Assembly (NCBI GenBank): GCA_035263725.1
Contig: DATFRC010000243.1
Coordinates: 1 to 20,279, forward strand
DNA length: 20,279 nt
Source of the DNA: DASXRA01 sp035263725
Lineage (GTDB): Bacteria; Actinomycetota; Actinomycetes; Mycobacteriales; Jatrophihabitantaceae
Direction: 5' to 3'
This document shows positions 13,754 to 20,279 of the stretch, piece after piece; within the stretch, counting starts at the first letter, position 1, and the number at the start of each line of letters is the position of its first letter. A model generated the notes under the pieces. That model saw only the letters and a program-made list of their open reading frames with translations. It did no database searches and had not been told where the DNA came from. The translations under genes were made by a program, and so were the position numbers.

Positions 13754-14662
13754 ATGAACACGACGCAACGCGAAAAGGTCCGCGACGGTCAGGGCTTCTT
13801 CGCGGCCCTCGACCAGAGCGGCGGCAGCACACCGAAGGCGCTCGCCGACTACGGGATCGACCAGAGCCGGTACAGCTCGCAGGACGAGATGTTCGACCTC
13901 GTGCACGCCATGCGCACACGCGTGATCACGAGCCCGGCATTCGGCGGCTCACGAATACTGGGCGCGATCCTGTTCGAGCAAACCATGGAACGCGATGTGG
14001 AGGGCGTCCCGACCGCGCGGTACTTGTGGGACGAGAAGCAGGTCGTGCCGTTCCTGAAAGTCGACAAGGGACTCGCGGACGAACAGCACGGCGTGCGCGT
14101 GATGAAGCCGATCGACACACTCGACTACCTACTCGAGCGCGCAAATCTGCATCACATATTCGGCACCAAGATGCGGTCGGTGATCAACGAGGCGGACAAG
14201 GACGGCATCGCCGCGATCGTCGACCAGCAATTCGAGTACGCGATGCGAATCTCGTCCGCCGGACTGGTGCCCATTCTTGAACCGGAGGTCAGCATCACCA
14301 GCCCGCACAAGGATGAGGCGGAGTCGCTGTTGCGCGACGCGCTGCAGACGCACGTCGACACGCTTCCCGGCGATGCGACGATCATGCTGAAATTGACGAT
14401 TCCCACACAACCGGGCTTGTACGCCGCGCTCGCCGCCGACCCTCGCGTGCTGCGTGTGCTCGCGCTATCCGGGGGCTACAGCCGCGACGAAGCGTGCCGG
14501 CTACTCGCCAAGGATCCGGCAATGATCGCAAGCTTCTCCCGCGCGCTGCTCGAAGGGCTCTCCGAAGCTCAAAGTGACGAGCAATTCAACGCGCAGTTGG
14601 ACACCTCGATAGCGCAGATCTTCGAGGCATCCGTACACAAGACTGTTGCTCCTGCCAAGTAG
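13754..14662 (+). CDS. Fructose-bisphosphate aldolase, class I (single-subunit bacterial type)
   Basis: The 302-aa product starts at ATG 13754. A GTG at 13739 is an alternative, because GGAGGG abuts the ATG. The start MNTTQREKVRDGQGFFAALD and LDQSGGSTPKAL (19-30) are characteristic of the class I aldolases of bacteria. GTKMRSVIN (137-145), PILEPEVSI (173-181), MLKLTIP with the probable Schiff-base Lys213, and LSGGYSRDEAC (238-248) complete the TIM-barrel active site. It splits fructose-1,6-bisphosphate to DHAP and glyceraldehyde-3-phosphate without a metal. Class I enzymes often accompany a class II one and are used in stress or gluconeogenesis. The gene is divergent from the FdhB gene and convergent with a small gene. 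Confidence 0.93.
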   Translation: MNTTQREKVRDGQGFFAALDQSGGSTPKALADYGIDQSRYSSQDEMFDLVHAMRTRVITSPAFGGSRILGAILFEQTMERDVEGVPTARYLWDEKQVVPFLKVDKGLADEQHGVRVMKPIDTLDYLLERANLHHIFGTKMRSVINEADKDGIAAIVDQQFEYAMRISSAGLVPILEPEVSITSPHKDEAESLLRDALQTHVDTLPGDATIMLKLTIPTQPGLYAALAADPRVLRVLALSGGYSRDEACRLLAKDPAMIASFSRALLEGLSEAQSDEQFNAQLDTSIAQIFEASVHKTVAPAK

Positions 14663-14686
14663 GAAGCCACACCGGCCGATTGCTGA

Positions 14687-14908
14687 TTACGGCGCCATAC
14701 CGCCGTCAACCCATTGGCGTAGCGAGTCGACCTTGTCTTGCGGCCAGGCGCCGTCGCAGGGCATCCGGCCCTGCTCGACAACGCGGAGGATCCGCGACGA
14801 ATTCGCGCGGACATCATCGACCGACCAAAGGTCGAAGCGGTGCTTCATTGATTCTCGGTCACGCTCACGGAAGAGCGGGCGGACGTCTTGCTCGAATGAA
14901 AGCGTCAT
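14687..14908 (-). CDS. Small conserved-looking hypothetical protein (73 aa)
   Basis: The 73-aa product starts at ATG 14908 with GGGAGG seven bases upstream. The sequence begins MTLSFEQDVRPLFRERDRES, then has FDLWSVDDVRANSSRILRVV and GRMPCDGAWPQDKVDSLRQW followed by a final VDGG. The pattern F..D(V/I)RPLFR and the closing W...G resemble the small domain placed next to cytochrome c-like repeats in other bacteria. There is no CxxCH haem site, only one Cys (51). I know related small actinobacterial proteins but no assigned function. It is the last gene of the leftward ndh-propeller run, after a strong hairpin. Confidence 0.65.
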   Translation of the reverse strand: MTLSFEQDVRPLFRERDRESMKHRFDLWSVDDVRANSSRILRVVEQGRMPCDGAWPQDKVDSLRQWVDGGMAP

Positions 14909-14923
14909 GGTTGACCTCCCGGA

Positions 14924-14961
14924 CGTCGCCGTGGCGCGCTGCGCACTGCGCCGCGGCGACG
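14924..14961 (-). terminator. Long GC-rich hairpin after the propeller gene
   Basis: Bases 14924-14937 pair with 14948-14961 in a 14-bp stem with one G-U pair and a 10-base loop. It starts 11 bases after the propeller stop. The ribosome-binding site of the 73-aa gene follows about four bases past the stem. It may stop most transcription, or act as a processing or stabilising hairpin for the upstream mRNA. No T-tract is present. Confidence 0.6.
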
Positions 14962-14972
14962 ATTAGTCGTTG

Positions 14973-16463
14973 TTATTCCTTGCGGACGACCTGCCGGGCT
15001 TCCCCGGATCCAATGCCGGTGGCCTGCACGAGCACACCCTTGGTCGTTGACGGCTGGGTCGCCTGGGCCGGTGTAGCTACGGGGAGCGGCGACGCCGGGG
15101 CGTACATCGCCTCGTCGAACGTCGTCGCCGACGGCTGCTGCAGCCCGACCGCGAATACGGTCGTGGCCGAGCCTCGTGTGAACGAGGTGGAGATGTAGTC
15201 CCCGACCATCGGCCCCTGTGAGGTGTTGGCTATCTCGCTGAGTGCCATCGGCCCGGCGAGCTGGGTGGCGGCCCCCCAGTGCGCGCCGGCGTCCGGCGAG
15301 GAGATGTAGCCGACCTCGAGGTGGCAGGCACCGCCACATGCGGCGTTCGGATAGAAGTAGTAGGTCAGCGCGAGGTGCGTGCCGCTGCCTGACGTCGTCG
15401 GATCCACGGCGAGCCCGGGGATGAAATGGTCGGCGGTACTGGTCACGGGGTCGATCGGCACGCGTGCTGTCGCCGACCAGTTCACGCCGTCGGTGGACGT
15501 GCTGAACACGATGTCGTTGGAGAAGCACCGTGCACGGAAGCGGCAGTCCTCCCAGGCGACGAATACGCGTCCCGCGGCGTCGACCTCGGCGCTGGGCAGC
15601 GGGCTGGTCCGCAGGCCGCCGGCAACCGGGTGGAACCGGATGGACGAGACCTCGACGCCCTTCGTCCAGGACGCTCCGCCGTCCGTCGAGGTGAAGGCCT
15701 CGATCTTGCCGTTGAGGCTCTCGAACGGCACGACGACCGTCCCATCCGGCAGTGCGACCGGCTGGCCACCCAGACCCTTGTCGTGACCGGCGGTCGGGAT
15801 CGGCGTGCTCCACGTCAGGCCGCCGTCGGTGGATGTGCTCATCAGTTCGAGGTCGTTGTCGCCGAAGTTGTCGAGTTCGGTGTAGCAGTGACCGTAGAAC
15901 GGGCTTGCCGGGTGGCTGTCACATGCGGTCCAGTTCTTGTCCAGATCCACATCCTTCGACACCGGCGGCGGAATCGAGACCGGCGTGCTCCACGTCCGGC
16001 CGTCATCGGTCGACCGGTTCACGAACACCGTGGGGACCACCAAGCTGTTGGGCAGCAGCGGGATCGACGAGATCATCCACACGTCGTGCATCGCGTCGTA
16101 GGCCACCGACGCGTCGCTGACGCGCTCGAACGGGCTCGTCGCGACGCCGGAACTGAACGTCATGCCGGGAAGGAACGCGGGTAGGCCCCAGGTCACTCCA
16201 CCGTCGCCCGAACGCACGACGCCGATGTCGGTCGCGCCGCCACTGAAGAAGCGGCCGACCTGGAATGTCGCGACCACCGTCGCGCCGTGGGCGAACGTGT
16301 CAGGTTCGAGCTCCGTCGCGTGCTGGCTGGTCGGATTTGTGAACGGGTCTGTGCTGACTCGTGTCAGCGGCACGTTTGCACCGGCAACGCCGGTACCGAT
16401 GAGCGTCACTATCGCGGCTACGACCCCGATCCCCGGAGCGAGCCGCGCCAACCGGGTCGTCAT
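14973..16463 (-). CDS. Secreted Asp-box beta-propeller protein (exo-alpha-sialidase/BNR-like)
   Basis: The 496-aa product starts at ATG 16463. It has a Sec signal peptide (about 1-29: basic start, hydrophobic core, VAGA end). Six Asp-box motifs S-x-D-x-G-x-x-W are spaced along the chain: 85-92, 151-158, 211-218, 259-266, 323-329 and 389-396. This indicates a six-bladed propeller like sialidases and BNR-repeat glycosidases. Cys 181/193 and 307/313, and Cys 376/380, may form disulfides. Catalytic residues of true sialidases (the Arg triad, Tyr and Glu) cannot be assigned safely, so it may bind or cleave a glycan or serve another role. It lies 63 bp after ndh and 64 bp before the 73-aa gene, same strand. 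It has no LPxTG anchor. Confidence 0.8.
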   Translation of the reverse strand: MTTRLARLAPGIGVVAAIVTLIGTGVAGANVPLTRVSTDPFTNPTSQHATELEPDTFAHGATVVATFQVGRFFSGGATDIGVVRSGDGGVTWGLPAFLPGMTFSSGVATSPFERVSDASVAYDAMHDVWMISSIPLLPNSLVVPTVFVNRSTDDGRTWSTPVSIPPPVSKDVDLDKNWTACDSHPASPFYGHCYTELDNFGDNDLELMSTSTDGGLTWSTPIPTAGHDKGLGGQPVALPDGTVVVPFESLNGKIEAFTSTDGGASWTKGVEVSSIRFHPVAGGLRTSPLPSAEVDAAGRVFVAWEDCRFRARCFSNDIVFSTSTDGVNWSATARVPIDPVTSTADHFIPGLAVDPTTSGSGTHLALTYYFYPNAACGGACHLEVGYISSPDAGAHWGAATQLAGPMALSEIANTSQGPMVGDYISTSFTRGSATTVFAVGLQQPSATTFDEAMYAPASPLPVATPAQATQPSTTKGVLVQATGIGSGEARQVVRKE

Positions 16464-16526
16464 GGCTCGTAACCTAGATCACATTCGACGAGGTGCCTAG
16501 TGCGGCGCGCCTGGGTGGGCCGGCAC

Positions 16527-17747
16527 TCAGGCCAGCGGGTCCCAGCCGCGCATGTGCTTGACGGACTGACGATATTCCCACTCGATGGCGTCTTTGAGCA
16601 GGTGCGCGAGCCGTCCGCCGGTCGTGATGCCGGCGACGTCGGCGACCCCGCGGCGAGTGCCGACCGAGACGACAAAGCCTTTGTCGTGGAAGGTGAACGC
16701 CTCCAGCGGCTTGCCCTTCAGCTCCGCCTCGACGTTGCGGGCCACGGTCTCGCCCTCTTCCAGGGCGACCTGTGCCAGCGACGGCAGCACGTGCCCGGTG
16801 CGCGGATCCACCACCGACGCCAGATCACCGGCGACATAGATGTCCGGGTGGTCCAGCACGCGCAGGTACTGGTCGACCTTGACGCGGCCGTTGTGGCCGG
16901 TGGGCAACCCCGAGTCGGCCACGAGCTCGGGTGCCTTCACACCACCCGCCCAGACGAAGACGCCCCCCTTTACGAGCTGCCCGTCCGTGAGACGGAAGCC
17001 CTCCTCGGTCGCCGCGGCGACTGCCGCGTCGATGCGAACTCGCACCCCAAGCTCTGAGAGCATCTTGGTGGCCTTGTCGATCAGCTGGGGTGAGGAGCCG
17101 GCCAGGATCGTCGGGCCCGCCTCGACGAGCTCCACGGCGGGCCGGTCGCCGGCCAGACCGTGGCGGGTGGCCGCCTCGGGCAGCACCTCTGCCAGCTCGC
17201 CGGCCAGCTCGACTCCGGTGGCGCCGCCGCCGCCGACGACCACGGTCGCCAGGCGGCGCTGCTCGTCAGGGTCGGTTGCCGCTGCGGCCGCCATGAGCGC
17301 CTCTTGGGCCGCCGCCCACACTCGCTCGGCGTCGCCGGCCGAGTACAGCGCCAGCGTGCGTTCAGCCAAGCCAGGAATGGCGAAGTCATTGGGGCGGCTG
17401 CCGAGCGCGAGCACCAGCCGTGTCCAGGCGACCGGGCCGCTGCTGGTGAGCAGTCGCCGGCCGGGTAGGTCGAAACCGTCGATCTCGGTCCGGACGAAGC
17501 GGACCCGCGTGCGCAGGACGTCTTGGATCGGAATGCGCACCGCGTCGGCGGCGCGGGTGCCACCGGCGACCCGGGGCAGCTCGGTGATCACCTGGTGGTA
17601 GTCGTGCCGGTCGACCAGGGTCAGCTGCACGTCGGGGTTGTCACGCAGCTTGGCCGTCAGCCGCAACGCGACATGCAACCCGGCGTAGCCCGCACCGGCA
17701 ATCACGACGTGGCCACGCACTGCCTCAGACCCGGTAGGACTCGTCAT
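16527..17747 (-). CDS. ndh: Type II NADH dehydrogenase (NDH-2)
   Basis: The product is 406 aa from ATG 17747. The frame opens to 17819, but 17747 places the FAD motif GAGYAGL at residues 18-24, as normal. A second dinucleotide motif (VVVGGGGATGVELAGE, about 170-184) binds NADH. WAGG (266-269) and YVAGD (304-308) are the FAD-binding C-terminal signals, and AQVALEEGETVARN (about 325-338) matches the quinone-site motif AQxAxxEG of NDH-2. The enzyme oxidises NADH at the inner face of the membrane and reduces quinone without pumping protons. The C-terminus is short. It leads a leftward run with the propeller gene and is divergent from the protease gene (90 bp between starts). Confidence 0.9.
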   Translation of the reverse strand: MTSPTGSEAVRGHVVIAGAGYAGLHVALRLTAKLRDNPDVQLTLVDRHDYHQVITELPRVAGGTRAADAVRIPIQDVLRTRVRFVRTEIDGFDLPGRRLLTSSGPVAWTRLVLALGSRPNDFAIPGLAERTLALYSAGDAERVWAAAQEALMAAAAATDPDEQRRLATVVVGGGGATGVELAGELAEVLPEAATRHGLAGDRPAVELVEAGPTILAGSSPQLIDKATKMLSELGVRVRIDAAVAAATEEGFRLTDGQLVKGGVFVWAGGVKAPELVADSGLPTGHNGRVKVDQYLRVLDHPDIYVAGDLASVVDPRTGHVLPSLAQVALEEGETVARNVEAELKGKPLEAFTFHDKGFVVSVGTRRGVADVAGITTGGRLAHLLKDAIEWEYRQSVKHMRGWDPLA

Positions 17748-17837
17748 TTGTCCCACGGTATCCGTACCGGTGCCTCGGCGAGGCGACATGGGCAGCGCGC
17801 TGCAATTGTCCGCAGCCACACCACGTAGAGTCGGAGA

Positions 17838-18623
17838 GTGCGTGCCCGCGTCCTGTTTGTACTCATCGCCGGACTAGCTCTGTTCGCCGGGACTACCGAC
17901 TCGCTCGCCGCCGACCCGGCAGCACCGGTGGAGACGATGAGCGCGACGCCGTTCGACGGCACGCCGCGCATCGGACCCCTCTTCGCGAGCGGCACCGATT
18001 CGGCACACGGTTGTACAGCAAGCGTGCTGGCCAGCGCGACCCGTGACCTGATCCTCACTGCGGCGCACTGCATCAACGGCACCGGGGCGGGCATGCAGTT
18101 CGCGCCGGGCTACAACCAGGGCGCCACGCCCTACGGCGTCTGGACGGTGACGCACGCCTATGTCGATCCGGCGTGGATCGCGACGCAGGACCCGTCGCGT
18201 GACTACGCGATCCTGCATGTCGCGAAGAAGCCGTCCGGGCACGGGCGGATCGGGGTCGAAGACGTGACGGGTGGCTGGCCGCTGGGCGCCGTCCCCGAAG
18301 ACGGCGAGGAAATCACGGTCATCGCCTACAACGCCGGCCTGAACGACCAGCCGATCACGTGCACGATCCCGGCGCATCTGGCGACGGGGGTTCCTTCGTT
18401 CAACTGCCATGGGTACATCGGCGGCAGCAGCGGCAGCCCGTGGCTGAGCGCGCCGCCGGACATCGCCGTTCTAGGCGTGATCGGCGGCCCCGAGCAAGGC
18501 GGCTGCGCCGAGTACACCTCGTACTCGTCGCCGTTCGATTCGTCCGTCACCGCGCTCCTCCAGCGCGCCGAACAGGACGCCGATCCTGACGACGTACCGC
18601 AGGCCGCCGCCGTCGGCTGTTAA
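17838..18623 (+). CDS. Secreted trypsin-like serine protease (S1 family)
   Basis: The 261-aa product starts at GTG 17838. The signal peptide is about residues 1-25 (hydrophobic core VLFVLIAGLALFAG, then SLAA). The triad is visible: His77 in LTAAHCI, Asp122 in SRDYAILHV and Ser198 in GGSSGSPW. In the last motif the usual GDSGGP is GSSGSP. Cys pairs 59/78 and 175/190 fit S1 disulfides. After a pro-segment the mature enzyme would act outside the cell. Substrate preference cannot be read. The gene is divergent from ndh and 69 bp before the flavoenzyme gene, same strand. Confidence 0.88.
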   Translation: MRARVLFVLIAGLALFAGTTDSLAADPAAPVETMSATPFDGTPRIGPLFASGTDSAHGCTASVLASATRDLILTAAHCINGTGAGMQFAPGYNQGATPYGVWTVTHAYVDPAWIATQDPSRDYAILHVAKKPSGHGRIGVEDVTGGWPLGAVPEDGEEITVIAYNAGLNDQPITCTIPAHLATGVPSFNCHGYIGGSSGSPWLSAPPDIAVLGVIGGPEQGGCAEYTSYSSPFDSSVTALLQRAEQDADPDDVPQAAAVGC

Positions 18624-18655
18624 TCCTCGGGTTGCGACTGCGTCCTTACCGACGA

Positions 18656-18686
18656 AGACTCTTTAGCCGCACTAGCGAGGGAGTCT
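18656..18686 (+). promoter_or_regulatory. Inverted repeat covering the ribosome-binding site of the flavoenzyme gene
   Basis: AGACTC (18656-18661) pairs with GAGTCT (18681-18686). The right arm overlaps the GAGGGAG ribosome-binding site (18677-18683) before ATG 18693. A folded leader could hide the site. A 6-bp stem with a 19-base loop is modest evidence. Confidence 0.3.
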
Positions 18687-18692
18687 GACCCA

Positions 18693-20279
18693 ATGTCGAT
18701 CGACCCGCTGCTCGAGCCGTATCAGCTCAAACACCTGCACCTGCGCAACCGGATCGTCAGTACGAGTCACGAACCGGCGTACGCCGAAGACGGCTTGCCG
18801 AAGCTGCGCTACCAGCTCTACCACGAGGAGAAGGCGAAGGGCGGCATCGCCCTGACGATGATCGGCGGGTCAGCGAACATCGCAATCGACTCCCCGTCGA
18901 CCTTCGGTCAGCTCTACATCGGCGACGACGCGATCATTCCGTACCTGCGCCAGCTTGCCGACCGCGTGCACGCCCACGGCGCGGCGGTCATGAGCCAGAT
19001 CACCCACATGGGCCGGCGCACCGAGTGGGATTCCGCCGACTGGCTGCCGATCGTGTCGTCGTCGGCGCAGCGGGAGCAGGCGCACCGAAGCTTCCCGAAA
19101 GCGATGGAAGATTTCGACATCCGCCGAGTCGTGCACGCGTACGGCGAGGCCGCACGCCGCTGCCGCGATGGCGGCCTCGACGGCGTCGAGATCAGCGCGT
19201 ACGCCGGGCACCTCATCGACCAGTTCCTTTCCCCGCGAATGAACCGGAGAACCGACCGGTACGGGGGCAGCCTCGACAACCGGCTCAGGTTCGCATTCGA
19301 GGTCCTCGAGCAGGTCAGGGCGGTGGTCGGCGACGACTTCATAGTCGGTGTCCGCCTGAGCCTCACCGAGAACGTCGAAGGCGGACTCACCGCCGACGAC
19401 TCCATCGCGGTCGGGCAGGCGCTGGCGCATTCCGGGCTGATCGACTTCGTCTCCATGGCCTTCGGCTCCACCACCACCGATGTCGAGCTCGCCCAGCAGA
19501 TTCAGCCGCTCGGCACTCCGCTGGGCGGGTACCTGCCGCTGGTCGCGAAATACCGCACCAAGGTAGGTCTGCCGTTGATCCACGCCGGACGGATCACGGA
19601 CCTGCCGACGGCACGCCATGCGCTACGTGAGGGATGCGTGGATCTGGTGGGCATGGTCCGAGCCCACATCGCCGATCCGCACATCGTCCGCAAGCTCGAG
19701 GCAGGCGAGGAGGACCGCATCCGCCCCTGCGTCGGCGCGTCCTACTGCATCAACCGCATCTACATCGGGCTCGACTCGCTGTGCCTGCACAACCCCGCGA
19801 CCGGTCGTGAGCAGCTCATTCCGCACCTCGCGCCGCCAACGTTGCAGACCAAGCGCGTCGTCGTCGTCGGCGCCGGACCGGCCGGCCTCGAAGCGGCTCG
19901 TGCCTGCGCCGAGCGTGGTCATTCGGTCGTCCTGCTCGAAGCGGCCGGCCGAGTCGGCGGCCAGGTCCAACTCGCCGCCCGCGCCACCGGACGGCACAAG
20001 GAGCTGCTCAGCATCGTGAGCTGGCTCGATCGCGAAGCACGACGTCTCGGCGTCGACCTACGGCTCAACACTTTTGCTGACGGCGATGCGGTTCGGGCAC
20101 TCGATCCCGACGCGGTGATCATTGCGTCCGGAGGCCTGCCCGCGACGCCGACGCTGGCAGCGGGAGCGAACCTGACGGTGTCGACCTGGGACATCCTCGG
20201 CGGCGAGGTATCGCCGGGGCGTCGCGTGCTCGTCTTCGACGATCACGGCAGCAACCAGGCGCTATCCACGGCAGAGCGC
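18693..20279 (+). CDS. TMADH-like FMN/4Fe-4S/FAD oxidoreductase (OYE plus pyridine-nucleotide disulfide domain), 3' truncated
   Basis: The gene starts at ATG 18693 with GAGGGAG upstream and is open to the last base, so 529 residues are seen. Residues 1-345 form an Old Yellow Enzyme barrel (HLRNRIVSTSHEPAYAEDG at 16-34; HLIDQFLSPRMNRRTDRYGG at 173-192; VGMVRAHIADP at 319-329). A Cys-rich segment follows (Cys346, 352, 364 in RPCVGASYC ... LCLHNPATGRE). Then an FAD domain begins with VVVGAGPAGLEAARACAERG (390-409). Domain order matches trimethylamine or histamine dehydrogenase, 2,4-dienoyl-CoA reductase and N-methylproline (stachydrine) demethylase. The SHEPAY and Cys segment look closest to the N-methyl-amine group, but that is from memory of the family. 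Typical length is about 650-690 aa. Confidence 0.85.
   Translation, partial: MSIDPLLEPYQLKHLHLRNRIVSTSHEPAYAEDGLPKLRYQLYHEEKAKGGIALTMIGGSANIAIDSPSTFGQLYIGDDAIIPYLRQLADRVHAHGAAVMSQITHMGRRTEWDSADWLPIVSSSAQREQAHRSFPKAMEDFDIRRVVHAYGEAARRCRDGGLDGVEISAYAGHLIDQFLSPRMNRRTDRYGGSLDNRLRFAFEVLEQVRAVVGDDFIVGVRLSLTENVEGGLTADDSIAVGQALAHSGLIDFVSMAFGSTTTDVELAQQIQPLGTPLGGYLPLVAKYRTKVGLPLIHAGRITDLPTARHALREGCVDLVGMVRAHIADPHIVRKLEAGEEDRIRPCVGASYCINRIYIGLDSLCLHNPATGREQLIPHLAPPTLQTKRVVVVGAGPAGLEAARACAERGHSVVLLEAAGRVGGQVQLAARATGRHKELLSIVSWLDREARRLGVDLRLNTFADGDAVRALDPDAVIIASGGLPATPTLAAGANLTVSTWDILGGEVSPGRRVLVFDDHGSNQALSTAER

Noticed and set aside
14905..15813. 302-codon minus-strand frame overlapping the propeller gene
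   Set aside because: It is the same strand but a different frame from the Asp-box protein, which has a signal peptide and regular repeats. The shadow is Arg/Gly-rich.
1..20279. CRISPR arrays, insertion sequences, rRNA or tRNA
   Set aside because: I saw no regularly spaced repeats, transposase motifs, terminal inverted repeats or RNA gene signatures when reading both strands by eye.

Overview
The window looks like a chromosomal segment of a high-GC actinobacterium (Actinomycetota). Coding frames strongly prefer G or C at the third base. GTG starts and 4-bp GTGA/ATGA overlaps are common. The gene families (small GRRRS-type USP, DUF202 pair, actinobacterial methyltransferase, secreted S1 protease) are typical of soil actinobacteria. 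I see no rRNA, tRNA, CRISPR array, transposase or integrase.

Layout. 1-1086: the tail of an SRPBCC/AHSA1-like protein and a class I methyltransferase whose 5' end seems to have lost its start codon. 1109-2519: two leftward genes, a membrane-anchored CAP-like protein and a small hypothetical protein. 2775-4726: a rightward islet of small genes without recognisable homologues (a proline-rich membrane protein, a Cys-pair protein, a two-helix membrane protein, a 69-aa protein and a short or frameshifted tail), several joined by ATGA or longer overlaps. 4792-7205: a LysE/RhtB exporter closed by a strong hairpin, then HypX, the aerobic CO-ligand synthase for [NiFe]-hydrogenase. 7224-7990: a leftward pair of DUF202 membrane proteins. 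8140-8646: a universal stress protein.

8944-10966 is a leftward operon: an antibiotic-monooxygenase-like small protein, mtnA (methylthioribose-1-phosphate isomerase) and a class II aldolase that overlaps mtnA by 4 bp. This is the arrangement expected for salvage of methylthioadenosine/5'-deoxyadenosine sugars by a DHAP-shunt-like route. A DUF302 protein diverges from it. 11577-13399 is a leftward pair, a four-cluster ferredoxin subunit (FdhB type) and an NrfD-type membrane subunit, with no molybdopterin catalytic subunit beside it. 13754-14662 is a single-subunit class I fructose-bisphosphate aldolase. 14687-17747 is a leftward run: type II NADH dehydrogenase, a secreted six-Asp-box propeller (sialidase-like), a 14-bp hairpin and a 73-aa protein. 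17838-20279 holds a secreted trypsin-like protease and the first 529 codons of a TMADH/N-methylproline-demethylase-like flavoenzyme that runs off the window.

Together the metabolic genes point to redox flexibility: hydrogenase maturation, formate or hydrogen electron transfer to quinone, NDH-2, and salvage of sulfur or deoxysugar by-products. Partners (hydrogenase subunits, FdhA, MtnK) must lie outside the window. The most novel-looking parts are the small-gene islet at 2.2-4.7 kb and the catalytic-subunit-free FdhB-NrfD pair.
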